A DNA stretch of 64,000 bases from Pseudomonas arsenicoxydans (GTDB lineage Bacteria > Pseudomonadota > Gammaproteobacteria > Pseudomonadales > Pseudomonadaceae). A model generated the notes under the pieces. The model was not told where the DNA came from. It made no database searches and saw nothing but the letters and a program-made list of their open reading frames with translations. The position numbers and the translations under genes are program-made. This document shows, in pieces, positions 27,181-38,352 of this stretch (position 1 is the first letter of the stretch; every line of letters begins with the position of its first letter). The stretch is taken from assembly GCF_900103875.1 (NCBI RefSeq), contig NZ_LT629705.1, positions 1,316,501-1,380,500 on the forward strand, given 5' to 3'.

Positions 27181-28683
27181 TTAGCGGACGTTGAGTACAA
27201 AGCCCACGCGGGTCAGCCATTCCGCTTCCAGGGCGAAGTCGGCCTGGGTCAGTTGGTTTTCGTCCAGCCAGTTTTCCGGGAACAGCACATCGAGGTTCTC
27301 GCCGTTGGCTTGCAGCATCACCTGAGGCATTTCCTGGGTGCCGCGGATGTGGTGGAACAGGATCGCAAAGCGCAGCAGCACGCACAGGCGAATCAGCTTG
27401 ATGCCGTCATCGCCGAACTCGGCAAATTTGTCCTTGGGAATATTGCGACGGTGGCCCCGTACCAGAAGCGCGAGCATCAACTGGTCTTCGCGGGAGAACC
27501 CGGCCAGGTCCGAGTGCTCGATCAAGTAGGCGCCATGCTTGTGGTACTGATAGTGGGCGATGTCCAGGCCCACTTCATGCACCTTGGCCGCCCAGCCCAG
27601 CAATTCACGCCAGACGCCGTCGTCCAGCTCCCAGTCTTCGGCGACCTGATCAAAGGCATGCAGCGCTTTGCGCTCGACCCGTGCCGCTTGTTCCAGATCG
27701 ACGTGATAACGCTCCATCAAGGAGCTGAGCGTGCGCTCACGGACGTCTTCGTGATGATGACGTCCCAACAGGTCGTAGAGCACGCCTTCGCGCAGGGCGC
27801 CTTCACAGTGGTCCATGCGTTGCAGCTCTAGGGCGTCGAAGATCGCTTCGAGAATCGCCAGGCCGGCGGGGAAGATCGCCCGACGGTCGGGCTTGATGCC
27901 TTCAAAGTCGATCTTCTCGACGTCGCCGAGTTTGAACAGTTTGCGCTTGAGCCAGGCCAGGCCTTCGGCATTGACCTCGCCGGCACCGTGGCCGCCGGCC
28001 TTCAGCGCCAGGCCAATGGCGCGAATGGTGCCCGAGGAGCCGATGGCTTCATCCCAGGTCAGGCGGTGCAGGGCGTGTTCGATGCTCATGATCTCCAGCC
28101 GCGCCGCGGTGTACGCCTGGGCGTAACGGGCCGGGGTGATCTTGCCGTCCTTGAAATAACGCTGGGTATAACTGACGCAGCCCATTTGCAGGCTTTCGCG
28201 CAGCAGCGGTTCGAAGCGCTGGCCGATGATGAACTCGGTACTGCCACCGCCGATGTCGGCGACCAGGCGTTTGCCCGGGGTGTCGGCAAGGGTGTGGGAC
28301 ACGCCGAGGTAGATCAGGCGCGCTTCTTCACGGCCGGAGATGACTTCCACCGGGTGGCCGAGGATTTCTTCGGCGCGGCGGATGAATTCGTTACGGTTAC
28401 GGGCTTCACGCAGGGCGTTGGTGCCGACGATCCGCACGGCGCCAGGAGGCATACCGTTGATCAGTTGGGCAAAACGCTTGAGGCAATCGAGCCCGCGTTG
28501 CATGGATTCTTCGCTGAGCTGACGCTCTTCGTCGATGCCGGCGGCCAGCTGAACCTTCTCCCCGAGACGTTCGAGAATACGGATTTCGCCGTTCTGGGCC
28601 TTGGCCACGACCATGTGAAAGCTGTTGGAGCCCAGGTCGATCGCGGCGATCAGGGACAGATTCTTGGCTTGGGATTGCGGCAT
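27181..28683 (-). CDS. ppx: exopolyphosphatase
   Basis: Hydrolyses polyphosphate processively to phosphate, opposing Ppk. It has 500 residues. The actin-like N-terminal domain shows [15 protein letters not shown] and [12 protein letters not shown], the two phosphate-binding signatures of the Ppx/GppA family. The C-terminal half (about 310-500) is HD-like and helical. Length and pairing with ppk support Ppx rather than GppA. It starts at 28683 and is convergent with ppk. No Pho box was seen on its own side, though the 215-bp upstream gap is largely a REPIN. Confidence 0.95.
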   Translation of the reverse strand: MPQSQAKNLSLIAAIDLGSNSFHMVVAKAQNGEIRILERLGEKVQLAAGIDEERQLSEESMQRGLDCLKRFAQLINGMPPGAVRIVGTNALREARNRNEFIRRAEEILGHPVEVISGREEARLIYLGVSHTLADTPGKRLVADIGGGSTEFIIGQRFEPLLRESLQMGCVSYTQRYFKDGKITPARYAQAYTAARLEIMSIEHALHRLTWDEAIGSSGTIRAIGLALKAGGHGAGEVNAEGLAWLKRKLFKLGDVEKIDFEGIKPDRRAIFPAGLAILEAIFDALELQRMDHCEGALREGVLYDLLGRHHHEDVRERTLSSLMERYHVDLEQAARVERKALHAFDQVAEDWELDDGVWRELLGWAAKVHEVGLDIAHYQYHKHGAYLIEHSDLAGFSREDQLMLALLVRGHRRNIPKDKFAEFGDDGIKLIRLCVLLRFAILFHHIRGTQEMPQVMLQANGENLDVLFPENWLDENQLTQADFALEAEWLTRVGFVLNVR

Positions 28684-28800
28684 GATCAGGGGGTCTCGGT
28701 CGATTACCTCGACATCGTGCCACGATCAAACGCTGGCGCCAACGCGTAGCGTTCAATGCCTTGATCCAGCGCAGTCATACCGGTGACCGCGGCGTGGTCA

Positions 28801-28891
28801 ATCGCGGGCAAGCCCGCTCCCACAGGGTTCAATGTGCGCCTCGATGTGGAGAACGACGAACATCCGTGTGGGAGCGGGCTTGCCCGCGATG
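28801..28891. repeat. REPIN with extended centre
   Basis: Facing REP units (ATCGCGGGCAAGCCCGCTCC and its inverse) enclose a centre of about 40 bases. The element sits between the ppx start and the end of the amino-acid ABC operon, which marks one edge of that accessory insertion. Confidence 0.88.
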
Positions 28892-28898
28892 GCGCCCT

Positions 28899-29636
28899 TC
28901 AGACCGCCGCTTCCACGGTGCCAATGAAATTCGCCAGCTCCGCCGTCTGCGGATTGGCGAACAACACCTTCGGATCCCCCACCTCATGCACCTTGCCCTG
29001 ATGCATGAACACCAACTTATCCCCAACCTCCCGGGCAAACCGCATCTCATGGGTGACCATAATCAAAGTCATCCCCTCCCTGGCCAGTTGGCGAACCACG
29101 CTGAGCACCTCGTTGACCAGTTCCGGGTCCAGCGCCGAGGTGATCTCGTCGCACAGCAACACTTTTGGTGACATCGCCAGGGCCCGGGCAATCGCCACCC
29201 GCTGCTGCTGTCCACCTGACAGCCGATCCGGGAAAGCGTCAAATTTCTCCCCCAGCCCGACTCGCTCAAGCATCTCCCGCGCCAACACGGCCGCTTTGGC
29301 TTTAGGCACTTTCTGCACCACTTGCGGCGCGAGCATGACGTTCTCGCCCACGGTCAGGTGCGGGAACAGGTTGAACTGCTGAAACACCATCCCGACTTTC
29401 TGCCGCAAGCTGCGCAGGTCGGCACGAGCCGCATCCAGGTATTCGCCGTCGACTTCAATCACGCCATCGTTGATCGATTCCAGGCCATTGAGCGTGCGCA
29501 GCAACGTCGATTTGCCCGAGCCGCTGCGGCCGATGATCGCCACGACCTGGCCTTCCTCGACACTCAGGTCGATGCCTTTGAGCACATGGTGGTCGCCGTA
29601 ATATTTATGCAGGGCGGAAATTCTAAGCAGAGGCAT
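28899..29636 (-). CDS. amino-acid ABC transporter ATPase
   Basis: Cytosolic ATP-binding subunit of 245 residues of the polar amino acid uptake (PAAT) group, driving the two permeases upstream. Walker A GRSGSGKSTLL, Q-loop, signature RLSGGQQQRVAIARAL, Walker B KVLLCDEITSALDP (glutamate after CD) and the H-loop MVTHEM are all present. ATG at 29636 begins MPLLRISALHKYYG, and the stop of the preceding permease lies within its first codons (14-base overlap). It is last in a binding protein-permease-permease-ATPase operon. Confidence 0.92.
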   Translation of the reverse strand: MPLLRISALHKYYGDHHVLKGIDLSVEEGQVVAIIGRSGSGKSTLLRTLNGLESINDGVIEVDGEYLDAARADLRSLRQKVGMVFQQFNLFPHLTVGENVMLAPQVVQKVPKAKAAVLAREMLERVGLGEKFDAFPDRLSGGQQQRVAIARALAMSPKVLLCDEITSALDPELVNEVLSVVRQLAREGMTLIMVTHEMRFAREVGDKLVFMHQGKVHEVGDPKVLFANPQTAELANFIGTVEAAV

Positions 29637-30273
29637 GCAGTCTCCTTTCCAGGTAGCGCGCACTGAGGGACAAGGGAAAACAGAGCAGGAAGTAACCGAG
29701 GGCCACGAGGCCGTAGACCATGAACGGTTCGAAGGTCGCGTTGGCGAGCATGCCGCCGGTCTTGGTCAGTTCGGTGAAGCCGATGATCGAGGTCACGGCG
29801 GTGCCTTTGACCACTTGCACCGAGAAGCCCACTGTCGGCGCCACGGCGATGCGCAGGGCTTGCGGCAGGATCACGTAGCGCAATTGCTCCAGCGGGTTGA
29901 GCGCCAGGCTCGACGAGGCTTCCCACTGGCCGTTGGGAATCGACTCGACGCAGCCGCGCCAGATCTCCGCCAGGTAAGCGCTGGTGAACAGCGTCAGGGC
30001 CAGCGCCGCCGCCATCCACGGCGAAATCTCCACGCCGGCCAGGGCCACACCGAAAAACACCAGAAACAGCTGCATCAACAGCGGCGTGCCCTGGAACAGT
30101 TCGATGTAGCTACGTGCGACGTTGCGTGGCAGGGACTTTTTCGAAATGCGCATGACCATGATCAGCAAACCGATCAAGCCGCCGCCAATAAACGCCACCA
30201 GCGACAGCGCCAGCGTCCATTGCAGGCCGGTGAGCAGGTTGCGCACGACGTCCCAGAAGGTGAAATCGCTCAT
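29623..30273 (-). CDS. amino-acid ABC transporter permease (second)
   Basis: Inner-membrane permease of 216 residues with about five transmembrane helices. It belongs to the HisM/GlnP family, with the family segments IELFQGTPLLMQLFLVFFG and the EAA loop around WEASSSLALNPLEQLRYVILPQALR (read in parts). Its start (30273) overlaps the upstream permease stop by four bases (ATGA) and its end overlaps the ATPase start. The pair would form a heterodimer in the membrane. Confidence 0.9.
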   Translation of the reverse strand: MSDFTFWDVVRNLLTGLQWTLALSLVAFIGGGLIGLLIMVMRISKKSLPRNVARSYIELFQGTPLLMQLFLVFFGVALAGVEISPWMAAALALTLFTSAYLAEIWRGCVESIPNGQWEASSSLALNPLEQLRYVILPQALRIAVAPTVGFSVQVVKGTAVTSIIGFTELTKTGGMLANATFEPFMVYGLVALGYFLLCFPLSLSARYLERRLHASA

Positions 30274-30938
30274 TGGCTGCTCCTTGCGATGTAGCGCCGG
30301 CCGATCCAGTTCAGCAGTTGGCGGATCAGCAATGCCATGCACAGATAAAGCAGCGTGGTCAGGGCATAGGTTTCAAAGGCGCGGAAGTTGCGCGATTGAA
30401 TAAAGTTGGCGGCAAAGCTCAGCTCTTCGGTGGCGATCTGCGAACAGACGGCCGAGCCGAGCATGACGATGATGATCTGGCTGCTCAGCGCCGGCCAGAC
30501 CTTGCCCAACGCTGGCAGCAAGATCACGTGGCGAAAGGCTTCGAAGCGGGTCATGGCCAGCGCGGCAGCGGCTTCGAGCTGTCCACGGGGAATCGCCTGA
30601 ATGCCGGCGCGAATGATCTCGGTCGAGTAAGCCCCCAGGTTGATCACCATCGCCAGCACTGCCGCCTGCCACTCTGAAATCTGCAGGCCCAGCGATGGCA
30701 AGCCGAAGAAGATGAAAAACAACTGCACCAGAAACGGCGTGTTGCGGATCAACTCGACGTAAACCCCGAAAATCACCGAGAACGGGCGAATGTTCCACGC
30801 CCGCACCAGCGCTCCGACTATGCCCAGCCCTACGCCCAGCACCGCGCCGATGGCCGTCAACTCAAGGGTGAACAGCGCACCGCGCAGCAGCAGGTCGGTG
30901 TTTTGCACCACCGGTATGAAGTCGAACTGATAGGCCAT
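30270..30938 (-). CDS. amino-acid ABC transporter permease (first)
   Basis: Inner-membrane permease of 222 residues of the same HisQ/GlnP family as its neighbour. It has conserved YVELIRNTPFLVQLFFIFFG and an EAA loop with QLEAAAALAMTRFEAFRHV. It follows the binding-protein gene by 21 bases and overlaps the next permease by four. Substrate specificity is set mainly by the binding protein. Confidence 0.9.
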   Translation of the reverse strand: MAYQFDFIPVVQNTDLLLRGALFTLELTAIGAVLGVGLGIVGALVRAWNIRPFSVIFGVYVELIRNTPFLVQLFFIFFGLPSLGLQISEWQAAVLAMVINLGAYSTEIIRAGIQAIPRGQLEAAAALAMTRFEAFRHVILLPALGKVWPALSSQIIIVMLGSAVCSQIATEELSFAANFIQSRNFRAFETYALTTLLYLCMALLIRQLLNWIGRRYIARSSQ

Positions 30939-30959
30939 ATCAAATCTCCCGAGCGATGA

Positions 30960-31745
30960 TCAGAGATCGGCCGGCAGCGGCTCTTTGAGCCAGGCCTGAG
31001 AGTTTTTCTCCAGTGCGCCATCGGACTTGGCGGTCGCTAGGATCTGGTTGACCTTACCCAGCAGCGCCGGCTCGTTCTTGTTCACGCCGACATAGACTGG
31101 CGAATCCTTGAGCTTCACTTTCAATGCGGGTACGCGCTTTGGACTTTTTTCGCTGATCGCGACCATCACCACGTTGCCGCTGGCGATCAGGTTGACTTGC
31201 CCTGCGAGGTAGGCGGCGATGGTCGAGTTGTTGTCTTCAAAGCGCTTGATGGTCACGCCTTCGGGGGCGACTTTGGTCAGCTCGATGTCTTCGATGGCGC
31301 CACGGGTGACGCTGATGGTCTTGCCCTTGAGGTCGTCGAGGCTTTTGATGTCGGCGTCTGGCGGGCCGAATACGGCGAGGTAGAACGGTGCGTAGGCACT
31401 GGAGAAGTCGATGACTTTCTCGCGCTCGGGGTTTTTGCCGAGGCTCGAAATCACCAGGTCGACCTTGCCAGTGGTCAGGAACGGGATGCGGTTGGTGCTG
31501 TTGACCGGGGTCAGTTCGAGTTTGACCTTGAGTTGGTCAGCCAGCAGCTTGGCGGTGTCGATATCGAGGCCGCGCGGTTTCATGTCGGGACCGACCGAGC
31601 CGAACGGCGGGAAGTCCTGAGGCACGGCCACTTTGAGGACGCCGCGTTTGACTACGTCCTCCAATCCGTCGGCATGGGCGGGCACCTGGCTCAGCATCAG
31701 GCTGGCAAACAGGGAAGCGAGGAGGGCGCTGTAACGCAGGGTCAT
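30960..31745 (-). CDS. periplasmic amino-acid-binding protein
   Basis: First gene of the ABC operon, 261 residues. A signal peptide (MTLRYSALLASLFASLMLSQVPAHA) is followed by a type II solute-binding domain: VLKVAVPQDFPPFG start, RGLDIDTAKLLA, and STNRIPFLTTGKVDLVISS. These are standard for polar amino acid binders; the specific ligand is not evident. ATG at 31745 is chosen because it opens the signal peptide. The divergent FadR-type regulator is 256 bases away, and a near-palindrome at 31860-31874 is a candidate operator. Confidence 0.9.
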   Translation of the reverse strand: MTLRYSALLASLFASLMLSQVPAHADGLEDVVKRGVLKVAVPQDFPPFGSVGPDMKPRGLDIDTAKLLADQLKVKLELTPVNSTNRIPFLTTGKVDLVISSLGKNPEREKVIDFSSAYAPFYLAVFGPPDADIKSLDDLKGKTISVTRGAIEDIELTKVAPEGVTIKRFEDNNSTIAAYLAGQVNLIASGNVVMVAISEKSPKRVPALKVKLKDSPVYVGVNKNEPALLGKVNQILATAKSDGALEKNSQAWLKEPLPADL

Positions 31746-31859
31746 GGCAAATCTCCGGATCGGCGAGAAGTAATTTCTGCGGATCGACAGAGCACGGGCC
31801 ATGCCAAGAATCGGTTTTGAGGGCTGCAGGCCACGGTTTTGCTGGACTGCTTCGGTCTT

Positions 31860-31874
31860 ACTGGTCTGAACAGT
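31860..31874. promoter_or_regulatory. candidate operator for the FadR/GntR regulator
   Basis: ACTGGTCTGAACAGT is a 15-base palindrome with one mismatch pair, lying between the divergent ABC operon and its GntR-type regulator. It also comes close (one mismatch) to the FCD-family pattern T-N-G-T-N3-A-C-N-A. The rest of 31746-32001 shows nothing else recognisable. Confidence 0.4.
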
Positions 31875-32001
31875 TGCGCCCGGATTCGCACCCCTATGGC
31901 GCATCGGCCTAAACCTTCGAACCCCCATGGGGCACGACTTGCCGGGCGCCGCGAATAGCTTTAAAACTAGCGGCACATTCGCCTGGTTCGTTTGAAAAAC
32001 C

Positions 32002-32709
32002 ATGAACTCGATCTCCCGAGCCGTACCCGAAGTGGCGCTGCAAGCCATCCGCAAACTCATCACCGAACAAGGTTTCGCGCCGGGCGATGCCTTGCCCTCG
32101 CAACGGGACCTGGCGGTGCAATTGGGGGTCAGCCGGGCGTCATTGCGAGAGGCACTGTCGTCGTTGAGTGCACTGGGGGTGATCAGCATCCAGCCCGGTA
32201 AAGGCGTGTTCGTGCAGTCGCCGGTGGACCTGTCGCGGTCAGAGGCCGCTTTGAGCTGGCCGTTCGCGGCCCAGGCCTCGCCACTGGATATCTTCCAGTT
32301 GCGCTATGCCCTGGAGGGTTTCGCCGCCGGTTTGGCTGCTGGGACGTTGAGTACCCATGAGCTTGATGCGCTGGAAGACAACGTCGCAGCCATGCGCAAC
32401 GAACTAAAGGCCGGCGATTTCGAGGCGGCAGCTCGACTGGACTTCGAATTCCACCGGCGAATCCTGCTCGCCAGCGGCAATCAGGCGATGCTGAGCATCC
32501 TGACGGCCAGCGCCGAGATCTTTCTGGAGAGCCAGAAGCTACCGTTCATCCGGGCCGAAAGGGCCCTGGAAACCTGGCAGGAACACCGCAAAATCCTTCG
32601 TGCGCTGGCTCGGCGCTCGTCCTCGGCGGCACAGAAGGCCATGCATGAGCATGTGCGCAACGCGGCACTTCGCACAGGAATTGCCTTCGTCGCTCCCGCC
32701 ACCTCCTGA
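32002..32709 (+). CDS. FadR/GntR family transcriptional regulator (FCD domain)
   Basis: Cytosolic one-component regulator of 235 residues. The N-terminal winged helix (about 1-72) reads ALPSQRDLAVQLGVSRASLREALSSLSALGVI in parts, a textbook GntR motif. The C-terminal FCD domain (about 85-225) has the metal-binding histidines expected from LDFEFHRRI and MHEHVRNAALR. It is divergent from the amino-acid ABC operon, so local control of that operon by a small organic acid or amino-acid ligand is the simplest inference. Confidence 0.88.
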   Translation: MNSISRAVPEVALQAIRKLITEQGFAPGDALPSQRDLAVQLGVSRASLREALSSLSALGVISIQPGKGVFVQSPVDLSRSEAALSWPFAAQASPLDIFQLRYALEGFAAGLAAGTLSTHELDALEDNVAAMRNELKAGDFEAAARLDFEFHRRILLASGNQAMLSILTASAEIFLESQKLPFIRAERALETWQEHRKILRALARRSSSAAQKAMHEHVRNAALRTGIAFVAPATS

Positions 32710-32829
32710 CTTGAGCTATACCCAAACTCATGCGCCACCATAGCGAGACTCAATCATCTGCACCTTCCTGAACGAGGGAAGGGCGGCTATGATGGGCCAC
32801 GTTTTTTTGCTTACAACCTGGAGACTTCC

Positions 32830-33159
32830 ATGAGCAGCGATCTTATCAAACACGTTAGCGACGCTAGCTTCGAGGCCGACGTACTCAAGGCCGAAGGCGC
32901 TGTACTGGTCGACTACTGGGCTGAATGGTGCGGCCCTTGCAAAATGATCGCTCCTGTTCTGGACGAAATTGCTGAAACCTACAAAGGCAAGCTGACCGTT
33001 GCCAAGCTGAACATCGACGAAAACCAGGAAACCCCGGCCAAGCATGGCGTGCGTGGCATCCCGACCCTGATGCTGTTCAAGAACGGCAACGTTGAAGCGA
33101 CCAAGGTCGGCGCACTGTCGAAGTCGCAACTGGCTGCTTTCCTCGACGCCAACATCTAA
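32830..33159 (+). CDS. trxA: thioredoxin 1
   Basis: Cytosolic disulfide reductase of 109 residues. The active site is W33-C34-G-P-C37 in [11 protein letters not shown]. The cis-proline loop [11 protein letters not shown] and the Asp in VDYWAE are present. A GGAGA ribosome site precedes ATG at 32830. A terminator follows at 33183, so it is separate from rho. In P. aeruginosa trxA lies next to ppx, as far as I remember; here the amino-acid ABC block separates them. Confidence 0.97.
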   Translation: MSSDLIKHVSDASFEADVLKAEGAVLVDYWAEWCGPCKMIAPVLDEIAETYKGKLTVAKLNIDENQETPAKHGVRGIPTLMLFKNGNVEATKVGALSKSQLAAFLDANI

Positions 33160-33182
33160 GCGTCGTTGTAAAGTGTCCGAAA

Positions 33183-33216
33183 AAAAGGCCCCGCACATTG
33201 CGGGGCCTTTTCGTTA
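33183..33216 (+). terminator. rho-independent terminator after trxA
   Basis: A 12-bp stem AAAAGGCCCCGC / GCGGGGCCTTTT with a five-base loop and a T-run lies 24 bases after the trxA stop. Confidence 0.92.
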
Positions 33217-33409
33217 TTCAGGGCTAGACGCTCCGAAACTCAGGTGGTACATTCGGCCCCGCACTGGTTTCTCCATTGCCCCCTGCTAGCCGTCGCCGAC
33301 GCACTCCTTTTCGAATAAGTACGCGATCCTGTCGCCTTCTCTGCGGCGCGGCCTCATTAAGCCAAAAGCTTAATTTCCCCCCCTCCATAAATGATTACGT
33401 CATTCCTAT

Positions 33410-34669
<1,260 letters not shown>

Positions 34670-34687
34670 GGCTGTTTTTCAGCCGCC

Positions 34688-34721
34688 AAAAATGGCGCCC
34701 TTCGGGGCGCCATTTTTTTTG
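34688..34721 (+). terminator. rho-independent terminator after rho
   Basis: AAAAATGGCGCCC and GGGCGCCATTTTT pair around a TTCG tetraloop and run into a T-tract, a strong intrinsic terminator 19 bases after the rho stop. Confidence 0.95.
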
Positions 34722-34812
34722 CCTGAAAAAAATGGGAGGTTTGCGATTGGTTTCGGTCAGTTAACGGAGTGAAAAATCAATTCTCCAAATCATCTGACTG
34801 GCCTTACTGTTT

Positions 34813-36816
34813 ATGAGCACTCTTGCTTATCGAAGAGATATCGACGGCTTGCGGGCAATCGCCGTCATTGCGGTGGTGTTGTTCCATTTCGGTGTTCCCG
34901 GGTTTACCGGCGGTTTCGTCGGTGTGGATATCTTCTTCGTTATTTCCGGTTACCTGATCACGTCGATCATCTGGAACCAGCGCCAAGCCGCGCGCTTCAG
35001 CTTTGTCGATTTCTGGGCTCGTCGGGCTCGACGCATCTTGCCTGCGCTGTTCGTGATGATCCTTGCTGTGCTGGTGGTGGGCTGGTTTCTGCTGGCGCCT
35101 AAGGATTACGAAGAGCTGGGACGCTCTGTGCGTTACCAGGTGATGTTCGTTTCCAACATCCTGTTCATGCGCCAGGACGGCTATTTCGACGTTGCGTCCG
35201 ATCTGAAACCGTTGCTGCACACTTGGTCGCTGGCGGTTGAGGAACAGTTTTATATCGTCTTCCCACTGCTGCTGACACTGCTGTCGAGTCGCCTCAAACA
35301 TTGGCGTCTCGCGCTGTTCGCAGTGTTGCTGGTGTCGTTCGGGTTGAGTGTCTGGGCGGTTGAGCATCACCCCGAAAAAGCCTTTTTCCTGTTGCCGATG
35401 CGCGCTTGGGAGTTGTTGGCCGGCGCCATGCTGGCCGTGGCACCCAGAAGCAAGTGGCGCCTGACAACCACTGGCGCTCAACTGATCAGCCTGGCCGGGT
35501 TCGGACTGATTCTGCTGGCGGTGTTCTGCTACGACAAAAGCACGCCATTCCCCGGTGCGGCGGCGTTATTGCCAACCTTGGGCGTGGTCGTGCTGATCTG
35601 GTCCAACGGCCATCGCCAGACCCTGATCGGCGGGCTGCTGGCCAGTCGTGTGTTGGTCGGCCTTGGGCTGATTTCCTATTCCTGGTACCTGTGGCACTGG
35701 CCGGTGTTTGTGTTTTCCAGTTATGCCAGCGTCGACGAACCGGGCGCGTTCGATATCGCTGGCTTGATCCTGCTCAGCCTCGCGCTGGGTTATTTATCGT
35801 GGCGTTTCGTCGAGACACCGTTCCGTGAACGGCGGCTGTTGGCCGGGCGTCGGCAGATTTTGCTGGCGGCAGGTTGCGGCGTGCTGGTGCTGGGGCTGGC
35901 CGGTCAAGCGTTGCGCTGGACCGACGGCTTGCCTTCGCGCCTGTCTGATCAGGCGTTGCAATACGCCAAAGGCAAGGAGTGGCGGCCGGAGTTGATGCGC
36001 TGCCTGGCCGACGACAAAACGCCTGACGACAAGCTTTTCTGTCATTACGGGGCGCCAGCGTCGACGGCTACAAAGGCACTGGTTTGGGGTGACAGTCATG
36101 CCACAGCGCTGATTCCTGTGTTCGACGATGGCGCGCAAGAGCATGGTGTCAGCGTGATTCTCGCCAGTTCTCCCGGCTGCATTCCGGTTGAAGGTCTGGA
36201 ACACGATGCGCGATGTGCCCGGTTCAATCGCCGGATCGAGCAGGCCATGAACGCGCAATCGGTGGGTGATGTGGTGCTGGTGGCGCGCTGGAGTCTGTAT
36301 TTGTATGGCGATGTGAAAGGGGATCTCGGGTACGCCTTGAGGGATCCCCATGGTCATTATGACCGAGCCATCGCTGAGCAACGACTGGCCGAAGGTTTAC
36401 AGGCGACGGTCCGGCAGCTGCGCAGTCGCGGCCATCGCGTCTGGCTGGTCAAGGAAGTGCCGCTGCAAACGTTCAGCCCGCCTTACCGTCTTACCCGGCT
36501 CGCCATCTTGCATCGCCCGACCGATGATGTGGGGTTGGCGGTGGCCGAGCACTTCAAGCGTCAAGCATTCATCAGCCAGCTATTCGCGAAAATCGCAGCT
36601 GATCATCCGGGCGTGGCCGTAGTGGACCCTGCGCCGGCGCTGTGTGATGACGCAGGACTTTGCCGCGTCGAGCTCGATGGTCATTCGCTTTATACCGATG
36701 ACAATCACCTGTCCGAGGTCGGTGCGCGCTTCATCGCGCCGGTGCTTGAGCCATTCTTCAAGCGCTTGCAAACCCTGGCATCGCTGCGCAACGGCAATGT
36801 GAATGCGGCCAAGTAA
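34813..36816 (+). CDS. acyltransferase 3 / SGNH fusion, probable polysaccharide O-acyltransferase
   Basis: Inner-membrane O-acyltransferase of 667 residues, OafA/OatA-like. The N-terminal half (about 1-350) has roughly ten transmembrane helices and the acyltransferase-3 landmarks YRRDIDGLRAIAV, GGFVGVDIFFVISGYLI and LHTWSLAVEEQFY. The C-terminal half (about 400-660) is a periplasmic SGNH hydrolase-like domain with GDSH in VWGDSHATAL and the catalytic-pair motif DDNHLSEVG. Such fusions acetylate LPS O-antigen, peptidoglycan or exopolysaccharide. No sugar-synthesis genes are adjacent, so the target is unknown. Confidence 0.9.
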   Translation: MSTLAYRRDIDGLRAIAVIAVVLFHFGVPGFTGGFVGVDIFFVISGYLITSIIWNQRQAARFSFVDFWARRARRILPALFVMILAVLVVGWFLLAPKDYEELGRSVRYQVMFVSNILFMRQDGYFDVASDLKPLLHTWSLAVEEQFYIVFPLLLTLLSSRLKHWRLALFAVLLVSFGLSVWAVEHHPEKAFFLLPMRAWELLAGAMLAVAPRSKWRLTTTGAQLISLAGFGLILLAVFCYDKSTPFPGAAALLPTLGVVVLIWSNGHRQTLIGGLLASRVLVGLGLISYSWYLWHWPVFVFSSYASVDEPGAFDIAGLILLSLALGYLSWRFVETPFRERRLLAGRRQILLAAGCGVLVLGLAGQALRWTDGLPSRLSDQALQYAKGKEWRPELMRCLADDKTPDDKLFCHYGAPASTATKALVWGDSHATALIPVFDDGAQEHGVSVILASSPGCIPVEGLEHDARCARFNRRIEQAMNAQSVGDVVLVARWSLYLYGDVKGDLGYALRDPHGHYDRAIAEQRLAEGLQATVRQLRSRGHRVWLVKEVPLQTFSPPYRLTRLAILHRPTDDVGLAVAEHFKRQAFISQLFAKIAADHPGVAVVDPAPALCDDAGLCRVELDGHSLYTDDNHLSEVGARFIAPVLEPFFKRLQTLASLRNGNVNAAK

Positions 36817-36885
36817 GCAGCGATAAGCTGCCAGCGGGCGGCAGAGCAGGTAGGATGTACGCCTATTTTAGGGGTGCCATCGTCA

Positions 36886-38352
36886 ATGAAATTCAAGGAC
36901 CTTCGGGATTTCGTGCAGCAGCTCGAGCAGCGCGGAGAGTTGAAACGCATCCAGATCCCCGTCTCTCCAGTGCTGGAGATGACCGAAGTCTGTGATCGCA
37001 CGTTACGGGCAAAAGGCCCGGCGCTGCTGTTCGAAAACCCGACCGGGTACGACATCCCGGTCCTGGGCAACCTGTTCGGCACCCCCGAGCGGGTGGCCAT
37101 GGGCATGGGGGCCGAGGCGGTCAGCGAACTGCGCGAAATCGGCAAGTTGCTGGCGTTCCTCAAAGAACCCGAACCGCCGAAGGGCTTGAAGGATGCCTGG
37201 TCCAAATTGCCGATCTTCCGCAAGATCATCGCCATGGCGCCGAAAGTCGTCAAAGACGCGGTGTGCCAGGAAGTGGTGATCGAAGGCGACGACGTCGACC
37301 TCGCGATGCTGCCGGTGCAGACCTGCTGGCCCGGCGACGTCGGCCCGCTGATCACCTGGGGCCTGACCGTCACCAAAGGCCCGAACAAGGATCGCCAGAA
37401 CCTCGGCATCTACCGCCAGCAAGTGATTGGTCGCAATAAAGTGATCATGCGCTGGCTGAGCCACCGTGGCGGCGCGCTGGATTACCGCGAGTGGTGTGAA
37501 AAGCATCCCGGCCAGCCGTTTCCGGTGTCCGTGGCACTGGGCGCTGACCCGGCGACCATTCTCGGCGCCGTGACGCCGGTGCCGGACAGCCTCTCCGAAT
37601 ATGCGTTCGCCGGTCTGCTGCGCGGCAACCGCACCGAACTGGTGAAGTGCCGTGGCAACGACCTGCAAGTGCCGGCCACCGCCGAGATCATCCTGGAAGG
37701 CGTAATCCATCCGGGCGAGATGGCCGATGAAGGTCCGTATGGCGATCACACCGGTTATTACAATGAAGTCGACAGCTTCCCGGTGTTCACCGTCGAGCGC
37801 ATCACCCACCGGATCAAACCGATTTATCACAGCACCTACACCGGCCGTCCGCCGGATGAGCCGGCGATTCTGGGCGTGGCGTTGAACGAAGTGTTCGTGC
37901 CGATCCTGCAGAAGCAATTCCCCGAAATCACCGACTTCTACCTGCCGCCCGAAGGCTGCTCCTACCGCATGGCCATCGTGACCATGAAGAAGTCGTATCC
38001 GGGCCATGCCAAGCGGGTAATGCTCGGTGTCTGGTCGTTTTTGCGACAGTTCATGTACACCAAGTTCGTTATCGTCACGGACGACGACATTAACGCGCGA
38101 GACTGGAACGACGTGGTCTGGGCTATCACTACGCGCATGGACCCCAAGCGCGACACGGTGATGATCGACAACACGCCGATCGACTACCTCGACTTCGCCT
38201 CGCCGGTCTCCGGCCTGGGGTCGAAGATGGGGCTCGATGCCACGCATAAATGGCCGGGCGAAACCACTCGCGAGTGGGGCCGGGTCATCGTCAAGGACGA
38301 AGCCGTGACCCAACGGATCGATGCCATCTGGAATCAGTTAGGAATAGATTGA
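36886..38352 (+). CDS. ubiD: UbiD, 4-hydroxy-3-polyprenylbenzoate decarboxylase
   Basis: Decarboxylates the polyprenylated 4-hydroxybenzoate ring in ubiquinone synthesis, using prenylated FMN made by UbiX. It has 488 residues. The start [19 protein letters not shown] is typical, and the prFMN-site segments [17 protein letters not shown] and [18 protein letters not shown] (glutamate-rich loop) are present. ATG at 36886 is favoured; an in-frame GTG four codons earlier is possible. The stop overlaps the next gene by one base. Confidence 0.95.
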   Translation: MKFKDLRDFVQQLEQRGELKRIQIPVSPVLEMTEVCDRTLRAKGPALLFENPTGYDIPVLGNLFGTPERVAMGMGAEAVSELREIGKLLAFLKEPEPPKGLKDAWSKLPIFRKIIAMAPKVVKDAVCQEVVIEGDDVDLAMLPVQTCWPGDVGPLITWGLTVTKGPNKDRQNLGIYRQQVIGRNKVIMRWLSHRGGALDYREWCEKHPGQPFPVSVALGADPATILGAVTPVPDSLSEYAFAGLLRGNRTELVKCRGNDLQVPATAEIILEGVIHPGEMADEGPYGDHTGYYNEVDSFPVFTVERITHRIKPIYHSTYTGRPPDEPAILGVALNEVFVPILQKQFPEITDFYLPPEGCSYRMAIVTMKKSYPGHAKRVMLGVWSFLRQFMYTKFVIVTDDDINARDWNDVVWAITTRMDPKRDTVMIDNTPIDYLDFASPVSGLGSKMGLDATHKWPGETTREWGRVIVKDEAVTQRIDAIWNQLGID

